Shown here piece by piece: positions 43,775 to 53,007 of a stretch of DNA of 64,000 nt. A program made the position numbers and the translations under genes. Where the stretch lies: NCBI RefSeq assembly GCF_039503195.1, contig NZ_JBCJKP010000001.1, positions 5,394,001-5,458,000 on the forward strand, given 5' to 3'. A model generated the notes under the pieces. The model was given only the letters and a program-made list of their open reading frames with translations. It made no database searches and was not told the DNA's origin. Source of the DNA: Streptomyces mirabilis (GTDB lineage Bacteria; Actinomycetota; Actinomycetes; Streptomycetales; Streptomycetaceae). Within the stretch, counting starts at the first letter, position 1; each line of letters starts with the position of its first letter.

Positions 43775-45474
43775 TAGCGCCGCACCTCCACCACCCGGAA
43801 GCGGTTGGCCACGAACCCGCCGTCGCACAGCGCGGCGTTCGCCGCCGGGTTGCCGCCCGACCCGTGGAAGTCCGAGAACGCGGCCGTCTGGTTGACGTAC
43901 ACGCCGCCCGTCAGATTCAGGGACAGCTGGGCACACTCCTCCAGACAGGCCTCCCGCACGGCCTCCTCGACGCCCTCGTCGGTGGTGTACGCCCCGACGG
44001 TCATCGCCCCCTTCTCCCGGACGGTCCGCCGCAGTAGCTCCACCGCGTCCTCTGCCGAGTCGACCGCGACCGCGAAGGACACCGGTCCGAAGCACTCGTT
44101 CATGTAGGCGGCCTCGTCGTCGGCACCCTCCCAGTACTTCCGGGCACCGTCGAGCTTGACGATCACCGGTGTGCGGACGACCGCGTCAGGGAACTCCGGG
44201 TTGCCGACCTCACGCGACGCGAGGGCGACCTCGCCGAGCCCTGCCGCGGCCTCCAGACGCGCCTTGACGTCCGGGTTCACGATCGCTCCCAGCAGCCCGT
44301 TGGCACGCGCGTCGTCCCCGAGGAGTCCGTCGACCGACCGGGCGAGGTCGGCGACCACCTCGTCGTACGACTTGGTGCCCTCCTCGGTGCGGATGCCGTC
44401 GCGGGGGATGAGGAGGTTCTGCGGGGTCGTGCACATCTGGCCGCTGTACAGGGACAAGGAGAAGGCCAGGTTGGACAGCATCCCCTTGTAGTCGTCGGTC
44501 GACTCCACGATCACCGTGTTGACGCCGGCCTTCTCCGTGTAGACCTGCGCCTGGCGGGCGTGGGTCTCCAGCCAGTCACCGAACGCCGTCGACCCGGTGT
44601 AGTCGATGATCCGGATCTCGGGGCGCACGGCCAGGGTCTTGGCGATGCCCTCCCCGGGCCGCTCGGCGGCCAGCGCCACCAGGTTCGGGTCGAAGCCCGC
44701 CGCGGCGAGCACCTCGCGCGCGACCTGCACGGTGAGCGCGAGCGGCAGCACCGCGCGCGGGTGCGGCTTGACGAGCACGGCGTTACCGGTGGCCAGGGAG
44801 GCGAAGAGGCCCGGATAGCCGTTCCACGTCGGGAAGGTGTTGCAGCCGATCATCAGCGCGATGCCGCGCGGCACCGGCGTGAACTGCTTGGTCATCGCGA
44901 GCGGGTCGCGCTTGCCCTGGGGCTTGGTCCACTCCGCGGTGTCGGGGGTGCGGACCTGCTCGACGTACGCGTACGCCACCGCTTCCAGGCCGCGGTCCTG
45001 CGCGTGCGGACCGCCCGCCTGGAACGCCATCATGAAGGCCTGGCCGCTGGTGTGCATGACCGCGTGCGCGAACTCGTGCGTGCGGTCGGCGATCCGCTTG
45101 AGGATCTCCAGACAGATCATCGCGCGCATCTCCGCGCCCGCGTCGCGCCAGGCCCGCTGTCCGGCCCGCATGGCGGGCAGCAGCACGTCGACGTCCGCGT
45201 GCGGGTAGGTGACGCCCAGCTCGATGCCGTACGGGGAGATCTCGCCGCCCACCCAGTCGTCGGTGCCGGGCTGGCCGAGGTCGAGGCGGCTGCCGAGGAG
45301 GGCGTCGAAGGCGGCCTTGCCCTCGGCCATGCTCAGGCTGCCGTTCTCCCCGTAGGCCTTCGGGTGCTCGGGGTGCGGGGACCAGTACGCGCGCGTGCGG
45401 ATCGCTTCCAGCGCCTGGTCGAGGGTGGGCCGGTGCTGGGCGGTCAGCTCGTGCGCGGTCAGTTCGGCGGCCAT
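43774..45474 (-). CDS. paaN: Phenylacetic acid degradation protein PaaN (aldehyde dehydrogenase family)
   Basis: A 566-residue aldehyde-dehydrogenase-like protein with the PaaN signature segments IGCNTFPTWNGYPGLFASLATGN (split) and a catalytic Cys region YSGQMCTTPQN. It would oxidise the ring-opened aldehyde of the phenylacetate pathway, or a related aldehyde, with NAD(P)+. The start ATG 45474 is divergent from the hydroxyacyl-CoA dehydrogenase gene, with a PaaR-type palindrome between them. Confidence 0.9.
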   Translation of the reverse strand: MAAELTAHELTAQHRPTLDQALEAIRTRAYWSPHPEHPKAYGENGSLSMAEGKAAFDALLGSRLDLGQPGTDDWVGGEISPYGIELGVTYPHADVDVLLPAMRAGQRAWRDAGAEMRAMICLEILKRIADRTHEFAHAVMHTSGQAFMMAFQAGGPHAQDRGLEAVAYAYVEQVRTPDTAEWTKPQGKRDPLAMTKQFTPVPRGIALMIGCNTFPTWNGYPGLFASLATGNAVLVKPHPRAVLPLALTVQVAREVLAAAGFDPNLVALAAERPGEGIAKTLAVRPEIRIIDYTGSTAFGDWLETHARQAQVYTEKAGVNTVIVESTDDYKGMLSNLAFSLSLYSGQMCTTPQNLLIPRDGIRTEEGTKSYDEVVADLARSVDGLLGDDARANGLLGAIVNPDVKARLEAAAGLGEVALASREVGNPEFPDAVVRTPVIVKLDGARKYWEGADDEAAYMNECFGPVSFAVAVDSAEDAVELLRRTVREKGAMTVGAYTTDEGVEEAVREACLEECAQLSLNLTGGVYVNQTAAFSDFHGSGGNPAANAALCDGGFVANRFRVVEVRR

Positions 45475-45552
45475 GCGGGACCATCTCCTCGTCTCAAGAA
45501 CTCTTCGCTGAGCTCATGACCTGGGCAGAAATAGCCGGACAGAGTTAGAGTA

Positions 45553-45566
45553 ACCGAACGATCGGT
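45553..45566. promoter_or_regulatory. PaaR-type TetR operator, site 2 (ACCGAACGATCGGT)
   Basis: A near-perfect palindrome midway in the divergent paaN/hydroxyacyl-CoA dehydrogenase promoter region (45475-45622). The TetR gene at 47134 is the last gene of the rightward unit and the likely binder, giving autoregulation. Confidence 0.8.
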
Positions 45567-45622
45567 CGGGACAAGGGGGTCCGCCGCATCTGTGGAAAAC
45601 CCCGTGCGGGAGGATCGCGCAC

Positions 45623-47137
45623 ATGACAGCACTCGACCTCAGCAGCCCCGTGGCCGTCGTCGGCACCGGCACCATGGGCCAGGGCATCGCCCAGGTCGCG
45701 CTCGTCGCGGGTCACCCCGTGCGGCTCTACGACACGGTTCCCGGGCGTGCCGACGCGGCGGCCGAAGCGATCGGCGCGCGCCTCGACCGGCTCGTCGAGA
45801 AGGACCGGCTCGCCGCCGCCGACCGGGACGCGGCACGCGCCCGGCTGCACCCCGCGCACAGTCTCGCCGAGCTGGCGGACTGCGCGCTCGTCGTCGAGGC
45901 GGTGCTCGAACAACTCGAGGCGAAACAGCAGCTGTTCCGCGAGCTCGAGGACATCGTCGAGCACGACTGTCTGCTCGCCACCAACACCTCCTCGCTGTCC
46001 GTCACGGCCATCGGCGGCGCCCTGCGCAACCCCGGCCGGCTGGTCGGACTGCACTTCTTCAACCCGGCGCCGCTGCTGCCGCTGGTGGAGGTCGTCTCCG
46101 GGTACGCGAGCGACTTCTCGTCGGCCACGCGCGCGTACGAGACGGCACGCGCCTGGGGCAAGACGCCGGTCGCCTGCGCCGACACCCCCGGCTTCATCGT
46201 CAACCGCATCGCCAGGCCCTTCTACGCCGAGGCCTTCGCGGTGTACGAGGCGCAGGCCGCCGACCCCGCGACGATCGACGCCGTCCTGCGCGAGTCCGGC
46301 GGCTTCCGGATGGGGGCCTTCGAACTGACCGACCTGATCGGCCAGGACGTCAACGAGTCCGTGACGCACTCCGTGTGGCAGTCCTTCTTCCAGGACGTGC
46401 GCTTCACGCCCTCGCTCGCCCAGCGGCGGCTCGTCGAGTCCGGCCGGCTCGGCCGCAAGACGGGGCGCGGCTGGTACGACCACGGGGCCGACGCCGAGCG
46501 TCCGGAGCCGCACACCGCGGAGAAGGCGCAGGCACCCGCGTACGTCGTCGCCGAGGGTGATCTGGGTCCGGCCTCCGAACTGCTCACGCTGATCCGCGAG
46601 GCGGGCATCCAGGTCCGCGACGACGAGGAGGACCACGGGACCCGCCTGGTGCTGCCCAGCGGCGGCCAGCTGGTCCTCGCCGACGGCCAGACGTCGGTCG
46701 AGTTCCGCGACGTCGTCTACTTCGACCTGGCGCTCGACTACCGCCGGGCGACCAGGATCGCCCTCTCCGCCTCCCAGGACACCGCCCCGCAGACCCTCTC
46801 CGAGGCCGTCGGCCTGTTCCAGGCGCTGGGCAAGGCCGTCAGCGTCATCGGGGACGCACCCGGCATGATCGTCGCCCGGACCGTGGCGAGGATCGTCGAC
46901 CTGGCGCACGACGCCGTCGCCAAGGGCGTCGCCACCGAGGAGGACATCGACACCGCGATGCGGCTCGGGGTCAACTACCCACTGGGCCCCTTCGAATGGA
47001 GCCGCAGGCTCGGCCGGAGCTGGGCCTGCTCCCTTCTGGACGACCTGCACCAGCGCGATCCCTCCGGGCGTTACGCGCCCTCTCTCGCGCTCTACCGCCA
47101 CGCGTACGCCACCGAGAAGCGCGAGGGAACCTCATGA
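45623..47137 (+). CDS. 3-hydroxyacyl-CoA dehydrogenase (PaaH-like, duplicated C-terminal domain)
   Basis: A 504-residue protein with the N-terminal NAD-binding motif GTGTMGQGIAQVA. The catalytic-type segment HFFNPAPLLPLVEVVSG follows, then two copies of the C-terminal 3HCDH domain (about 190-285 and 410-500). It oxidises 3-hydroxyacyl-CoA to 3-ketoacyl-CoA in beta-oxidation or phenylacetate catabolism. It overlaps the TetR start by four bases (ATGA), so it is co-translated with its probable repressor. Confidence 0.92.
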   Translation: MTALDLSSPVAVVGTGTMGQGIAQVALVAGHPVRLYDTVPGRADAAAEAIGARLDRLVEKDRLAAADRDAARARLHPAHSLAELADCALVVEAVLEQLEAKQQLFRELEDIVEHDCLLATNTSSLSVTAIGGALRNPGRLVGLHFFNPAPLLPLVEVVSGYASDFSSATRAYETARAWGKTPVACADTPGFIVNRIARPFYAEAFAVYEAQAADPATIDAVLRESGGFRMGAFELTDLIGQDVNESVTHSVWQSFFQDVRFTPSLAQRRLVESGRLGRKTGRGWYDHGADAERPEPHTAEKAQAPAYVVAEGDLGPASELLTLIREAGIQVRDDEEDHGTRLVLPSGGQLVLADGQTSVEFRDVVYFDLALDYRRATRIALSASQDTAPQTLSEAVGLFQALGKAVSVIGDAPGMIVARTVARIVDLAHDAVAKGVATEEDIDTAMRLGVNYPLGPFEWSRRLGRSWACSLLDDLHQRDPSGRYAPSLALYRHAYATEKREGTS

Positions 47138-47724
47138 CCACCGCCAAGCGCGACACGTACACCCCGGAGAGCCTGCTCTCCGTCGCCGTCCAGGTCTTCA
47201 ACGAGCGCGGCTACGACGGCACCTCCATGGAGCACCTCTCCAAGGCGGCCGGCATCTCGAAGTCGTCGATATACCACCACGTCACGGGCAAGGAGGAGCT
47301 GCTGCGCCGCGCCGTGTGCCGGGCCCTGGACGGCCTCTTCGGCATCCTCGACGAAGAGCACGCGCGCGTGGGGCGTGCGGTGGAGCGCCTGGAGTACGTC
47401 GTCCGGCGCATGGTCGAGGTACTCACCGCGGAACTTCCGTACGTGACCCTGCTGCTGCGCGTGCGCGGCAACACGGACACCGAGCGCTGGGCCCTGGAGC
47501 GGCGCCGCGAGTTCGACCACCAGGTGGCCGAACTCCTGAAGGCCGCGGCCGCCGACGGGGACGTGCGCGGCGACATCGAGGTCCGCCTCGCGACCCGCCT
47601 GGTCTTCGGAATGATCAACTCACTCGTCGAGTGGTACCGCCCCGACAGTCGAGGCATGGGCGAACGCGAGGTCGCCGACGCGGTGGCGCAACTGGTCTTC
47701 AGCGGCCTCAGAGAGGAACGCTGA
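47134..47724 (+). CDS. TetR-family regulator (PaaR-like)
   Basis: A 196-residue protein with an N-terminal TetR helix-turn-helix (YDGTSMEHLSKAAGISKSSIYHHV) and a C-terminal ligand domain of the TetR_C_33/FadR-like type. Known PaaR proteins bind ACCG-NNCG-NNCGGT operators and respond to phenylacetyl-CoA. The three palindromes at 40536, 45553 and 48465 fit. It is translationally coupled to the upstream dehydrogenase gene. Confidence 0.88.
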   Translation: MTTAKRDTYTPESLLSVAVQVFNERGYDGTSMEHLSKAAGISKSSIYHHVTGKEELLRRAVCRALDGLFGILDEEHARVGRAVERLEYVVRRMVEVLTAELPYVTLLLRVRGNTDTERWALERRREFDHQVAELLKAAAADGDVRGDIEVRLATRLVFGMINSLVEWYRPDSRGMGEREVADAVAQLVFSGLREER

Positions 47725-47861
47725 CTCTCCGCCCCGACCACCCACCCGCGTCCCGGCCCCGACCCCAGGCCAAGCCCCTGCACCCGCACCCTGAGGCTTC
47801 CGGCCTCAAGCCGCAGGTCCAGGACCGCCCCGGCGCAGGTCCCACGTCTCCCGCGGCCCCG

Positions 47862-48362
47862 TCACCCCTCCGGCTCCAGGTCCTCCTCCTCGAAGACCAG
47901 GAGTGTGCGGGTGCTGAGGACCTCGGGGATGGCCTGGAGGCGGGTGAGGACCAGTTCGCGGAGGGCTCTGTTGTCGGGGGTGTGCACCAGGAGCAGGACA
48001 TCGAAGTCGCCGCCCACCAGGGCGATGTGGGAGGCGCCGGGCAGCACCCTGAGCTGCTCACGGACCGTGCGCCAGGAGTTCTGCACGATCTTGAGGGTGA
48101 TGTACGCGGACGTGCCCTGCCCGGCGCGTTCGTGGTCGACGCGCGCCCCGAAGCCGCGGATCACACCGTCCTCGATGAGCCGGTTGATCCGCGCGTAGGC
48201 GTTGGCGCGGGACACATGGACCCGTTCGGCCACGGAGCGTATCGAGGCGCGGCCGTCCGCCTGGAGCATCTGCAGGATGTCCTGATCGATGGCGTCGAGC
48301 GGACGGGCGGGCGGCGGGACGGGGCCGGCCTCCGGCGGCTCGGCCATTTGTTCAGGTGCCAT
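47862..48362 (-). CDS. Lrp/AsnC-family regulator (BkdR-like)
   Basis: A 166-residue protein with an N-terminal AsnC helix-turn-helix (DAIDQDILQMLQADGRASIRSVAERV, split) and an RAM/AsnC ligand domain. It is divergent from the branched-chain 2-oxoacid dehydrogenase operon, the usual place for BkdR-type regulators. The start ATG 48362 with GGGAGGCGG upstream is preferred over 48383. It likely senses a branched-chain amino acid. Confidence 0.9.
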   Translation of the reverse strand: MAPEQMAEPPEAGPVPPPARPLDAIDQDILQMLQADGRASIRSVAERVHVSRANAYARINRLIEDGVIRGFGARVDHERAGQGTSAYITLKIVQNSWRTVREQLRVLPGASHIALVGGDFDVLLLVHTPDNRALRELVLTRLQAIPEVLSTRTLLVFEEEDLEPEG

Positions 48363-48421
48363 GTCCCCCCGCCTCCCTACCATGGACGTACTGCGTCCAT
48401 CTCAGGCTGTGCAGAACCGTT

Positions 48422-48430
48422 TGTCCACAG
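48422..48430 (+). other. DnaA-box-like 9-mer TTGTCCACA
   Basis: An exact match to the Streptomyces preferred DnaA box, in the divergent Lrp/bkd promoter region. A single box may act in transcription or in DnaA titration; no evidence separates these. Confidence 0.45.
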
Positions 48431-48464
48431 CCTGGCGGTGCCTGTAGCCAAAATGTGCCGACGA

Positions 48465-48478
48465 CCGAACAATCGGTA
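48465..48478. promoter_or_regulatory. PaaR-type TetR operator, site 3 (ACCGAACAATCGGT)
   Basis: The third copy of the palindrome lies 57 bases upstream of the E1-alpha start, in the 173-base Lrp/bkd intergenic region. It suggests dual control of the dehydrogenase operon by the Lrp protein and the TetR regulator. Confidence 0.75.
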
Positions 48479-48535
48479 GGTGAGGCGCCTCACAGCCGTG
48501 CAGCGCCCAAGCCGCTCCCACGAGGAGGTGCCGTC

Positions 48536-49678
48536 ATGACGGTCATGGAGCAGCGAGGCGCTTACCGGCCCACGCCGCCGCCCGCCTGGCAGCCCCGCAC
48601 CGACCCCGCGCCGCTGCTGCCCGACGCGCTGCCCCACCGCGTCCTCGGCACCGAAGCCGCCGCGCAGGTCGACCCGGGCCTGCTGCGCCGTCTGTACGCG
48701 GAGCTGGTGCGCGGTCGTCGCTACAACGCGCAGGCCACCGCCCTCACCAAGCAGGGCCGCCTCGCCGTCTACCCGTCCAGCACCGGCCAGGAGGCCTGCG
48801 AGGTCGCCGCCGCACTCGTCCTCGAGGAGCGCGACTGGCTCTTCCCGAGCTACCGCGACACCCTCGCCGCCGTCGCCCGCGGCCTCGACCCCGTGCAGGC
48901 CCTCACCCTCCTGCGCGGCGACTGGCACACCGGCTACGACCCCCACGAGCACCGCATCGCACCCCTGTGCACCCCCCTCGCCACCCAGCTCCCGCACGCC
49001 GTGGGCCTCGCGCACGCCGCCCGCCTCAAGGGCGACGACGTGGTCGCGCTCGCCCTGGTCGGCGACGGCGGCACCAGCGAGGGCGACTTCCACGAGGCGC
49101 TGAACTTCGCGGCGGTCTGGCAGGCCCCGGTCGTCTTCCTCGTCCAGAACAACGGCTTCGCCATCTCCGTCCCGCTCGCCAAGCAGACCGCCGCTCCCTC
49201 CCTGGCCCACAAGGCCGTGGGCTACGGAATGCCCGGCCGACTGGTCGACGGCAACGACGCGGCGGCCGTGCACGAGGTCCTGAGCGACGCCGTGCGCCAC
49301 GCGCGCGCCGGGGGCGGTCCGACGCTGGTCGAGGCGGTGACGTACCGCATGGAAGCCCACACGAACGCCGACGACGCCACCCGCTACCGCGGCGACTCCG
49401 AGGTCGAGACCTGGCGGGCACACGACCCGATCGCCCTCCTGGAGCACGAGTTGACCGAGCGCGGCCTGCTCGACGACGACGGCATACGGGAGGCCCGCGA
49501 GGCCGCCGAGATCATGGCCGCCGACCTGCGCGCCCGCATGAACCAGGACCCGGTGCTCGACCCCATGGACCTCTTCGCCCACGTGTATGCCGAGCCCACG
49601 CCACAACTGCGCGAGCAGGAGGCGCTGTTGCGCGCGGAGCTCGCGGCCGAGGCCGAGTCGGAGGGTACGGCCCGATGA
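48536..49678 (+). CDS. bkdA: Branched-chain 2-oxoacid (pyruvate-type) dehydrogenase E1 alpha
   Basis: A 380-residue thiamine-diphosphate enzyme subunit with the TPP motif GDGGTSEGDFHEALNFAAVW-V..QNN and the phosphorylation-loop-like region TYRMEAHTNADDATRYR. It decarboxylates branched 2-oxoacids, giving starter acyl-CoAs for branched fatty acids and polyketides. The start ATG 48536 follows GAGGAGG. It overlaps E1 beta by four bases. A pyruvate-specific role cannot be excluded from sequence alone. Confidence 0.9.
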   Translation: MTVMEQRGAYRPTPPPAWQPRTDPAPLLPDALPHRVLGTEAAAQVDPGLLRRLYAELVRGRRYNAQATALTKQGRLAVYPSSTGQEACEVAAALVLEERDWLFPSYRDTLAAVARGLDPVQALTLLRGDWHTGYDPHEHRIAPLCTPLATQLPHAVGLAHAARLKGDDVVALALVGDGGTSEGDFHEALNFAAVWQAPVVFLVQNNGFAISVPLAKQTAAPSLAHKAVGYGMPGRLVDGNDAAAVHEVLSDAVRHARAGGGPTLVEAVTYRMEAHTNADDATRYRGDSEVETWRAHDPIALLEHELTERGLLDDDGIREAREAAEIMAADLRARMNQDPVLDPMDLFAHVYAEPTPQLREQEALLRAELAAEAESEGTAR

Positions 49679-50679
49679 CCACCGTCGCGCTCAAACCCGC
49701 CACCATGGCGCAGGCCCTGACCCGCGCGCTCCGCGACGCCATGGCCGCCGACCCGACCGTCCACGTCATGGGCGAGGACGTCGGCACCCTGGGCGGCGTC
49801 TTCCGTGTCACCGACGGGCTCGCCAAGGAGTTCGGCGAGGACCGCTGCACGGACACCCCGCTCGCCGAGGCGGGCATCCTGGGGACGGCCGTCGGCATGG
49901 CCATGTACGGGCTCAGGCCGGTCGTGGAGATGCAGTTCGACGCGTTCGCCTACCCGGCGTTCGAGCAGCTGATCTCGCACGTGGCACGGATGCGCAACCG
50001 CACCCGCGGTGCCATGCCGCTCCCGATCACCATCCGGGTCCCGTACGGCGGCGGCATCGGCGGCGTCGAGCACCACAGCGACTCCTCCGAGGCGTACTAC
50101 ATGGCGACTCCGGGACTCCATGTCGTCACGCCCGCGACCGTCGCCGACGCCTACGGGCTGCTGCGCGCCGCCATCGCCTCCGACGACCCGGTCGTCTTCC
50201 TGGAGCCCAAGCGCCTGTACTGGTCGAAGGACTCCTGGAACCCCGACGAGCCGACGGCCGTCGACCCGATCGGCCGCGCGGTGGTGCGACGCCCGGGGCG
50301 CAGCGCCACGCTCATCACGTACGGGCCGTCCGTGCCCGTCTGCCTGGAGGCCGCCGAGGCGGCGCGGGCCGAGGGCTGGGACCTCGAAGTCGTCGACCTG
50401 CGCTCGCTCGTGCCCTTCGACGACGAGACCGTGGCGGCATCGGTGCGGCGGACCGGACGCGCCGTCGTCGTGCACGAGGCCGGTGGATACGGCGGCCCGG
50501 GCGGCGAGATCGCGGCCCGCGTCACCGAGCGCTGCTTCCACCACCTGGAGGCGCCGGTGCTGCGCGTCGCCGGATTCGACATCCCGTACCCGCCGCCGAT
50601 GCTGGAGCGGCACCACCTGCCCGGCGTCGACCGGATCCTGGACGCCGTGGGGCGCCTGCAATGGGAGGCGGACAGCTGA
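49675..50679 (+). CDS. bkdB: Branched-chain 2-oxoacid dehydrogenase E1 beta
   Basis: A 334-residue transketolase-type subunit with VMGEDVGTLGGVFRVT near the N-terminus, the EMQFDAFAYPAFEQL core and VVDLRSLVPFDDETV in the C-terminal domain. It forms the alpha2-beta2 E1 with the preceding gene, using TPP. Overlaps on both sides (ATGA with E1 alpha, shared A at 50679 with E2) show tight coupling. Confidence 0.93.
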   Translation: MTTVALKPATMAQALTRALRDAMAADPTVHVMGEDVGTLGGVFRVTDGLAKEFGEDRCTDTPLAEAGILGTAVGMAMYGLRPVVEMQFDAFAYPAFEQLISHVARMRNRTRGAMPLPITIRVPYGGGIGGVEHHSDSSEAYYMATPGLHVVTPATVADAYGLLRAAIASDDPVVFLEPKRLYWSKDSWNPDEPTAVDPIGRAVVRRPGRSATLITYGPSVPVCLEAAEAARAEGWDLEVVDLRSLVPFDDETVAASVRRTGRAVVVHEAGGYGGPGGEIAARVTERCFHHLEAPVLRVAGFDIPYPPPMLERHHLPGVDRILDAVGRLQWEADS

Positions 50680-52064
50680 TGGCCCAGGTGCTCGAGTTCA
50701 AGCTCCCCGACCTCGGTGAGGGACTCACCGAGGCGGAGATCGTCCGCTGGCTGGTGGAGGTCGGCGACGTCGTCGCCGTCGACCAGCCCGTCGTCGAGGT
50801 CGAAACGGCCAAGGCGATGGTCGAGGTGCCCTGCCCCTACGGAGGCGTGGTCACCGCACGCTTCGGCGAGGAGGGCACGGAACTGCCCGTGGGCTCCCCC
50901 CTGTTGACCGTCGCGGTCGGCGCGTCGTCCTCCGGAGAAGAGACCGAGGGCTCCGGCAACGTGCTGGTGGGGTACGGCACCGGGGCGCCGCCGGCGCGAC
51001 GCAGAAGGGTACGGCCGCCCGCGGGGTCAACCACACCGCCCGGGGCGCACACGCAGACCCCGCCGGCGCACCACTCCGCCACCGACGGCCACCCGGGCGC
51101 TCCGGCGCGCGATCCCAGGCCTGCCCGCGAGCACATCGCGGCGGCGGTACGCGCCGACGGCCCCGTACCGGTGATCTCCCCGCTCGTCCGCAGGCTCGCC
51201 CGGGAGAACGGCCTGGACCTGCGGACCCTGGTGGGATCCGGCCCCGACGGGCTGATCCTGCGGTCGGACGTGGAGCACGCGTTGCGCTCGGCCGGCACCC
51301 CGGCCCGGCAGCCGGGAACCCCGCTCGCCCCGCACACCCCCGAACCCACCCCCGTGGCCCCCGCACCTGCCACGGCCGGCACCCGCATCCCCCTCCGCGG
51401 CATCCGCGGCACGGTCGCCGACAAGCTCTCCCGCAGCCGTCGCGAGATCCCCGACGCGACCTGCTGGGTGGACGCCGACGCGACGGAACTCCTGCACGCG
51501 CGCAGGGCGATGAACGCCACCGGCGGTCCCAAGATCTCCCTGCTGGCGCTGCTCGCCCGCATCTGCACCGCCGCACTGGCCCGCTACCCGGAGCTCAACT
51601 CCACGGTCGACACCGAAGCCCGCGAGATCGTCCGCCTCGACCACATCCACCTGGGCTTCGCGGCACAGACCGAGCGCGGTCTCGTCGTCCCCGTCGTCCG
51701 GGACGCCCACACGCGCGACGCGGAATCGCTGAGCGCGGAGTTCGCCCGGCTGACCGAGGCCGCACGCACCGGCACGCTGACACCCGCGCAACTCACGGGG
51801 GGCACCTTCACGTTGAACAACTACGGAGTGTTCGGCGTCGACGGCTCCACACCGATCATCAACCATCCCGAGGCCGCCATGCTCGGCGTCGGCCGGATCG
51901 TCCCCAAGCCCTGGGTGCACGAGGGCGAGCTGGCCGTGCGCCAGGTCGTCCAGCTCTCGCTCACCTTCGACCACCGGGTGTGCGACGGCGGCACGGCGGG
52001 CGGCTTCCTGCGCCATGTGGCGGACTGCGTCGAACAGCCGGCGGTGCTCCTGCGTTCCCTGTGA
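50679..52064 (+). CDS. bkdC: Branched-chain 2-oxoacid dehydrogenase E2 (lipoyl acyltransferase)
   Basis: A 461-residue protein with an N-terminal lipoyl domain (lipoyl Lys45 in VETAKAMVEV), a Pro/Ala/Thr-rich linker, an E3-binding domain about residues 160-200 (SPLVRRLARENGLDL) and a C-terminal acyltransferase domain with the active-site region FDHRVCDGG. No E3 gene follows, so a general lipoamide dehydrogenase elsewhere would serve. Confidence 0.93.
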   Translation: MAQVLEFKLPDLGEGLTEAEIVRWLVEVGDVVAVDQPVVEVETAKAMVEVPCPYGGVVTARFGEEGTELPVGSPLLTVAVGASSSGEETEGSGNVLVGYGTGAPPARRRRVRPPAGSTTPPGAHTQTPPAHHSATDGHPGAPARDPRPAREHIAAAVRADGPVPVISPLVRRLARENGLDLRTLVGSGPDGLILRSDVEHALRSAGTPARQPGTPLAPHTPEPTPVAPAPATAGTRIPLRGIRGTVADKLSRSRREIPDATCWVDADATELLHARRAMNATGGPKISLLALLARICTAALARYPELNSTVDTEAREIVRLDHIHLGFAAQTERGLVVPVVRDAHTRDAESLSAEFARLTEAARTGTLTPAQLTGGTFTLNNYGVFGVDGSTPIINHPEAAMLGVGRIVPKPWVHEGELAVRQVVQLSLTFDHRVCDGGTAGGFLRHVADCVEQPAVLLRSL

Positions 52065-52089
52065 TCGCGGCGGCACGCATACTCGGGGG

Positions 52090-53007
52090 ATGACCGCGTA
52101 CGAGCCACCGGGCACCCCCGGCCCCGCCGCCCCGTACGACGCCGTCGTCCTCGCGGGCGGCGCCGCCCGCCGGCTCGGGGGAGCGGACAAGCCCGGTCTG
52201 CGCGTGGGCGGGCGCCCGCTGCTCGACCGGGTGCTCGCCGCCTGCGCCACCGCCACCACCACGGTGGTCGTCGCCGAGCCCAGACAGACCGCGCGCCCCG
52301 TGGAGTGGGCGCGCGAGGAGCCGCCCGGCGGGGGGCCGCTCGCCGCGCTCGACGCCGGCCTGCGGCACGTTTCGGCGGAACACGTCGTGGTGCTCTCCGC
52401 CGACCTGCCGTTCCTGGACGAGGCGACGGTACGGCGCCTGCTGGGCGCCCTGCGGACGGGCGACGCCCTCCAGGGTCCGGCGCGACCCGACGGCGTGCTG
52501 CTCACCGACCCCGACGGCCGCGACCAGCCGCTCGTGGCCGCCTACCGCGCGGACGCCCTGCGCCGGGAGCTGGCCGCGCTCGCCGTCGCCCACGGCGGAG
52601 TCACCGGGCTGCCGCTGCGGCGGCTCACCGCCGCGCTCGACCTCACCCGCATCTCCGACCCCGTCGCGTCCTTCGACTGCGACACCTGGGACGACATTGC
52701 CGCCGCCCGGGCCCGCATCAGGGAGCATGGGAACGTGTTGGATGAATGGATTTCCGCTGTCAAGGACGAGCTGGGCATCGACCTGGACGTCGACACCGGT
52801 GCCCTGCTCGACGTGGCCCGCGACGCCGCGCACAGTGTGGCCCGGCCCGCGGCGCCGTTGACGACGTTCCTCGTGGGGTACGCCGCCGCACAGGCCGGGG
52901 GAGGTCCCGAGGCCGTCGCGGAGGCATCCCGCAAGGCCACGGCGCTCGCGCTCCGCTGGGCGGCCGAGGACACCCCCGACGCCAAGCCGACCCCCGACGC
53001 CGGATGA
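52090..53007 (+). CDS. Molybdenum cofactor guanylyltransferase (MobA-like) fused to DUF6457-like domain
   Basis: A 305-residue protein. Residues about 15-205 form an NTP-transferase domain with VLAGGAARRLGGADKPGL and LSADLPFLDE. The rest (about 220-295) is a small helical domain starting LDEWISAVKDELGIDLDVD. It would attach GMP to the molybdenum cofactor. It overlaps moeA by four bases, supporting the assignment. Confidence 0.85.
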   Translation: MTAYEPPGTPGPAAPYDAVVLAGGAARRLGGADKPGLRVGGRPLLDRVLAACATATTTVVVAEPRQTARPVEWAREEPPGGGPLAALDAGLRHVSAEHVVVLSADLPFLDEATVRRLLGALRTGDALQGPARPDGVLLTDPDGRDQPLVAAYRADALRRELAALAVAHGGVTGLPLRRLTAALDLTRISDPVASFDCDTWDDIAAARARIREHGNVLDEWISAVKDELGIDLDVDTGALLDVARDAAHSVARPAAPLTTFLVGYAAAQAGGGPEAVAEASRKATALALRWAAEDTPDAKPTPDAG

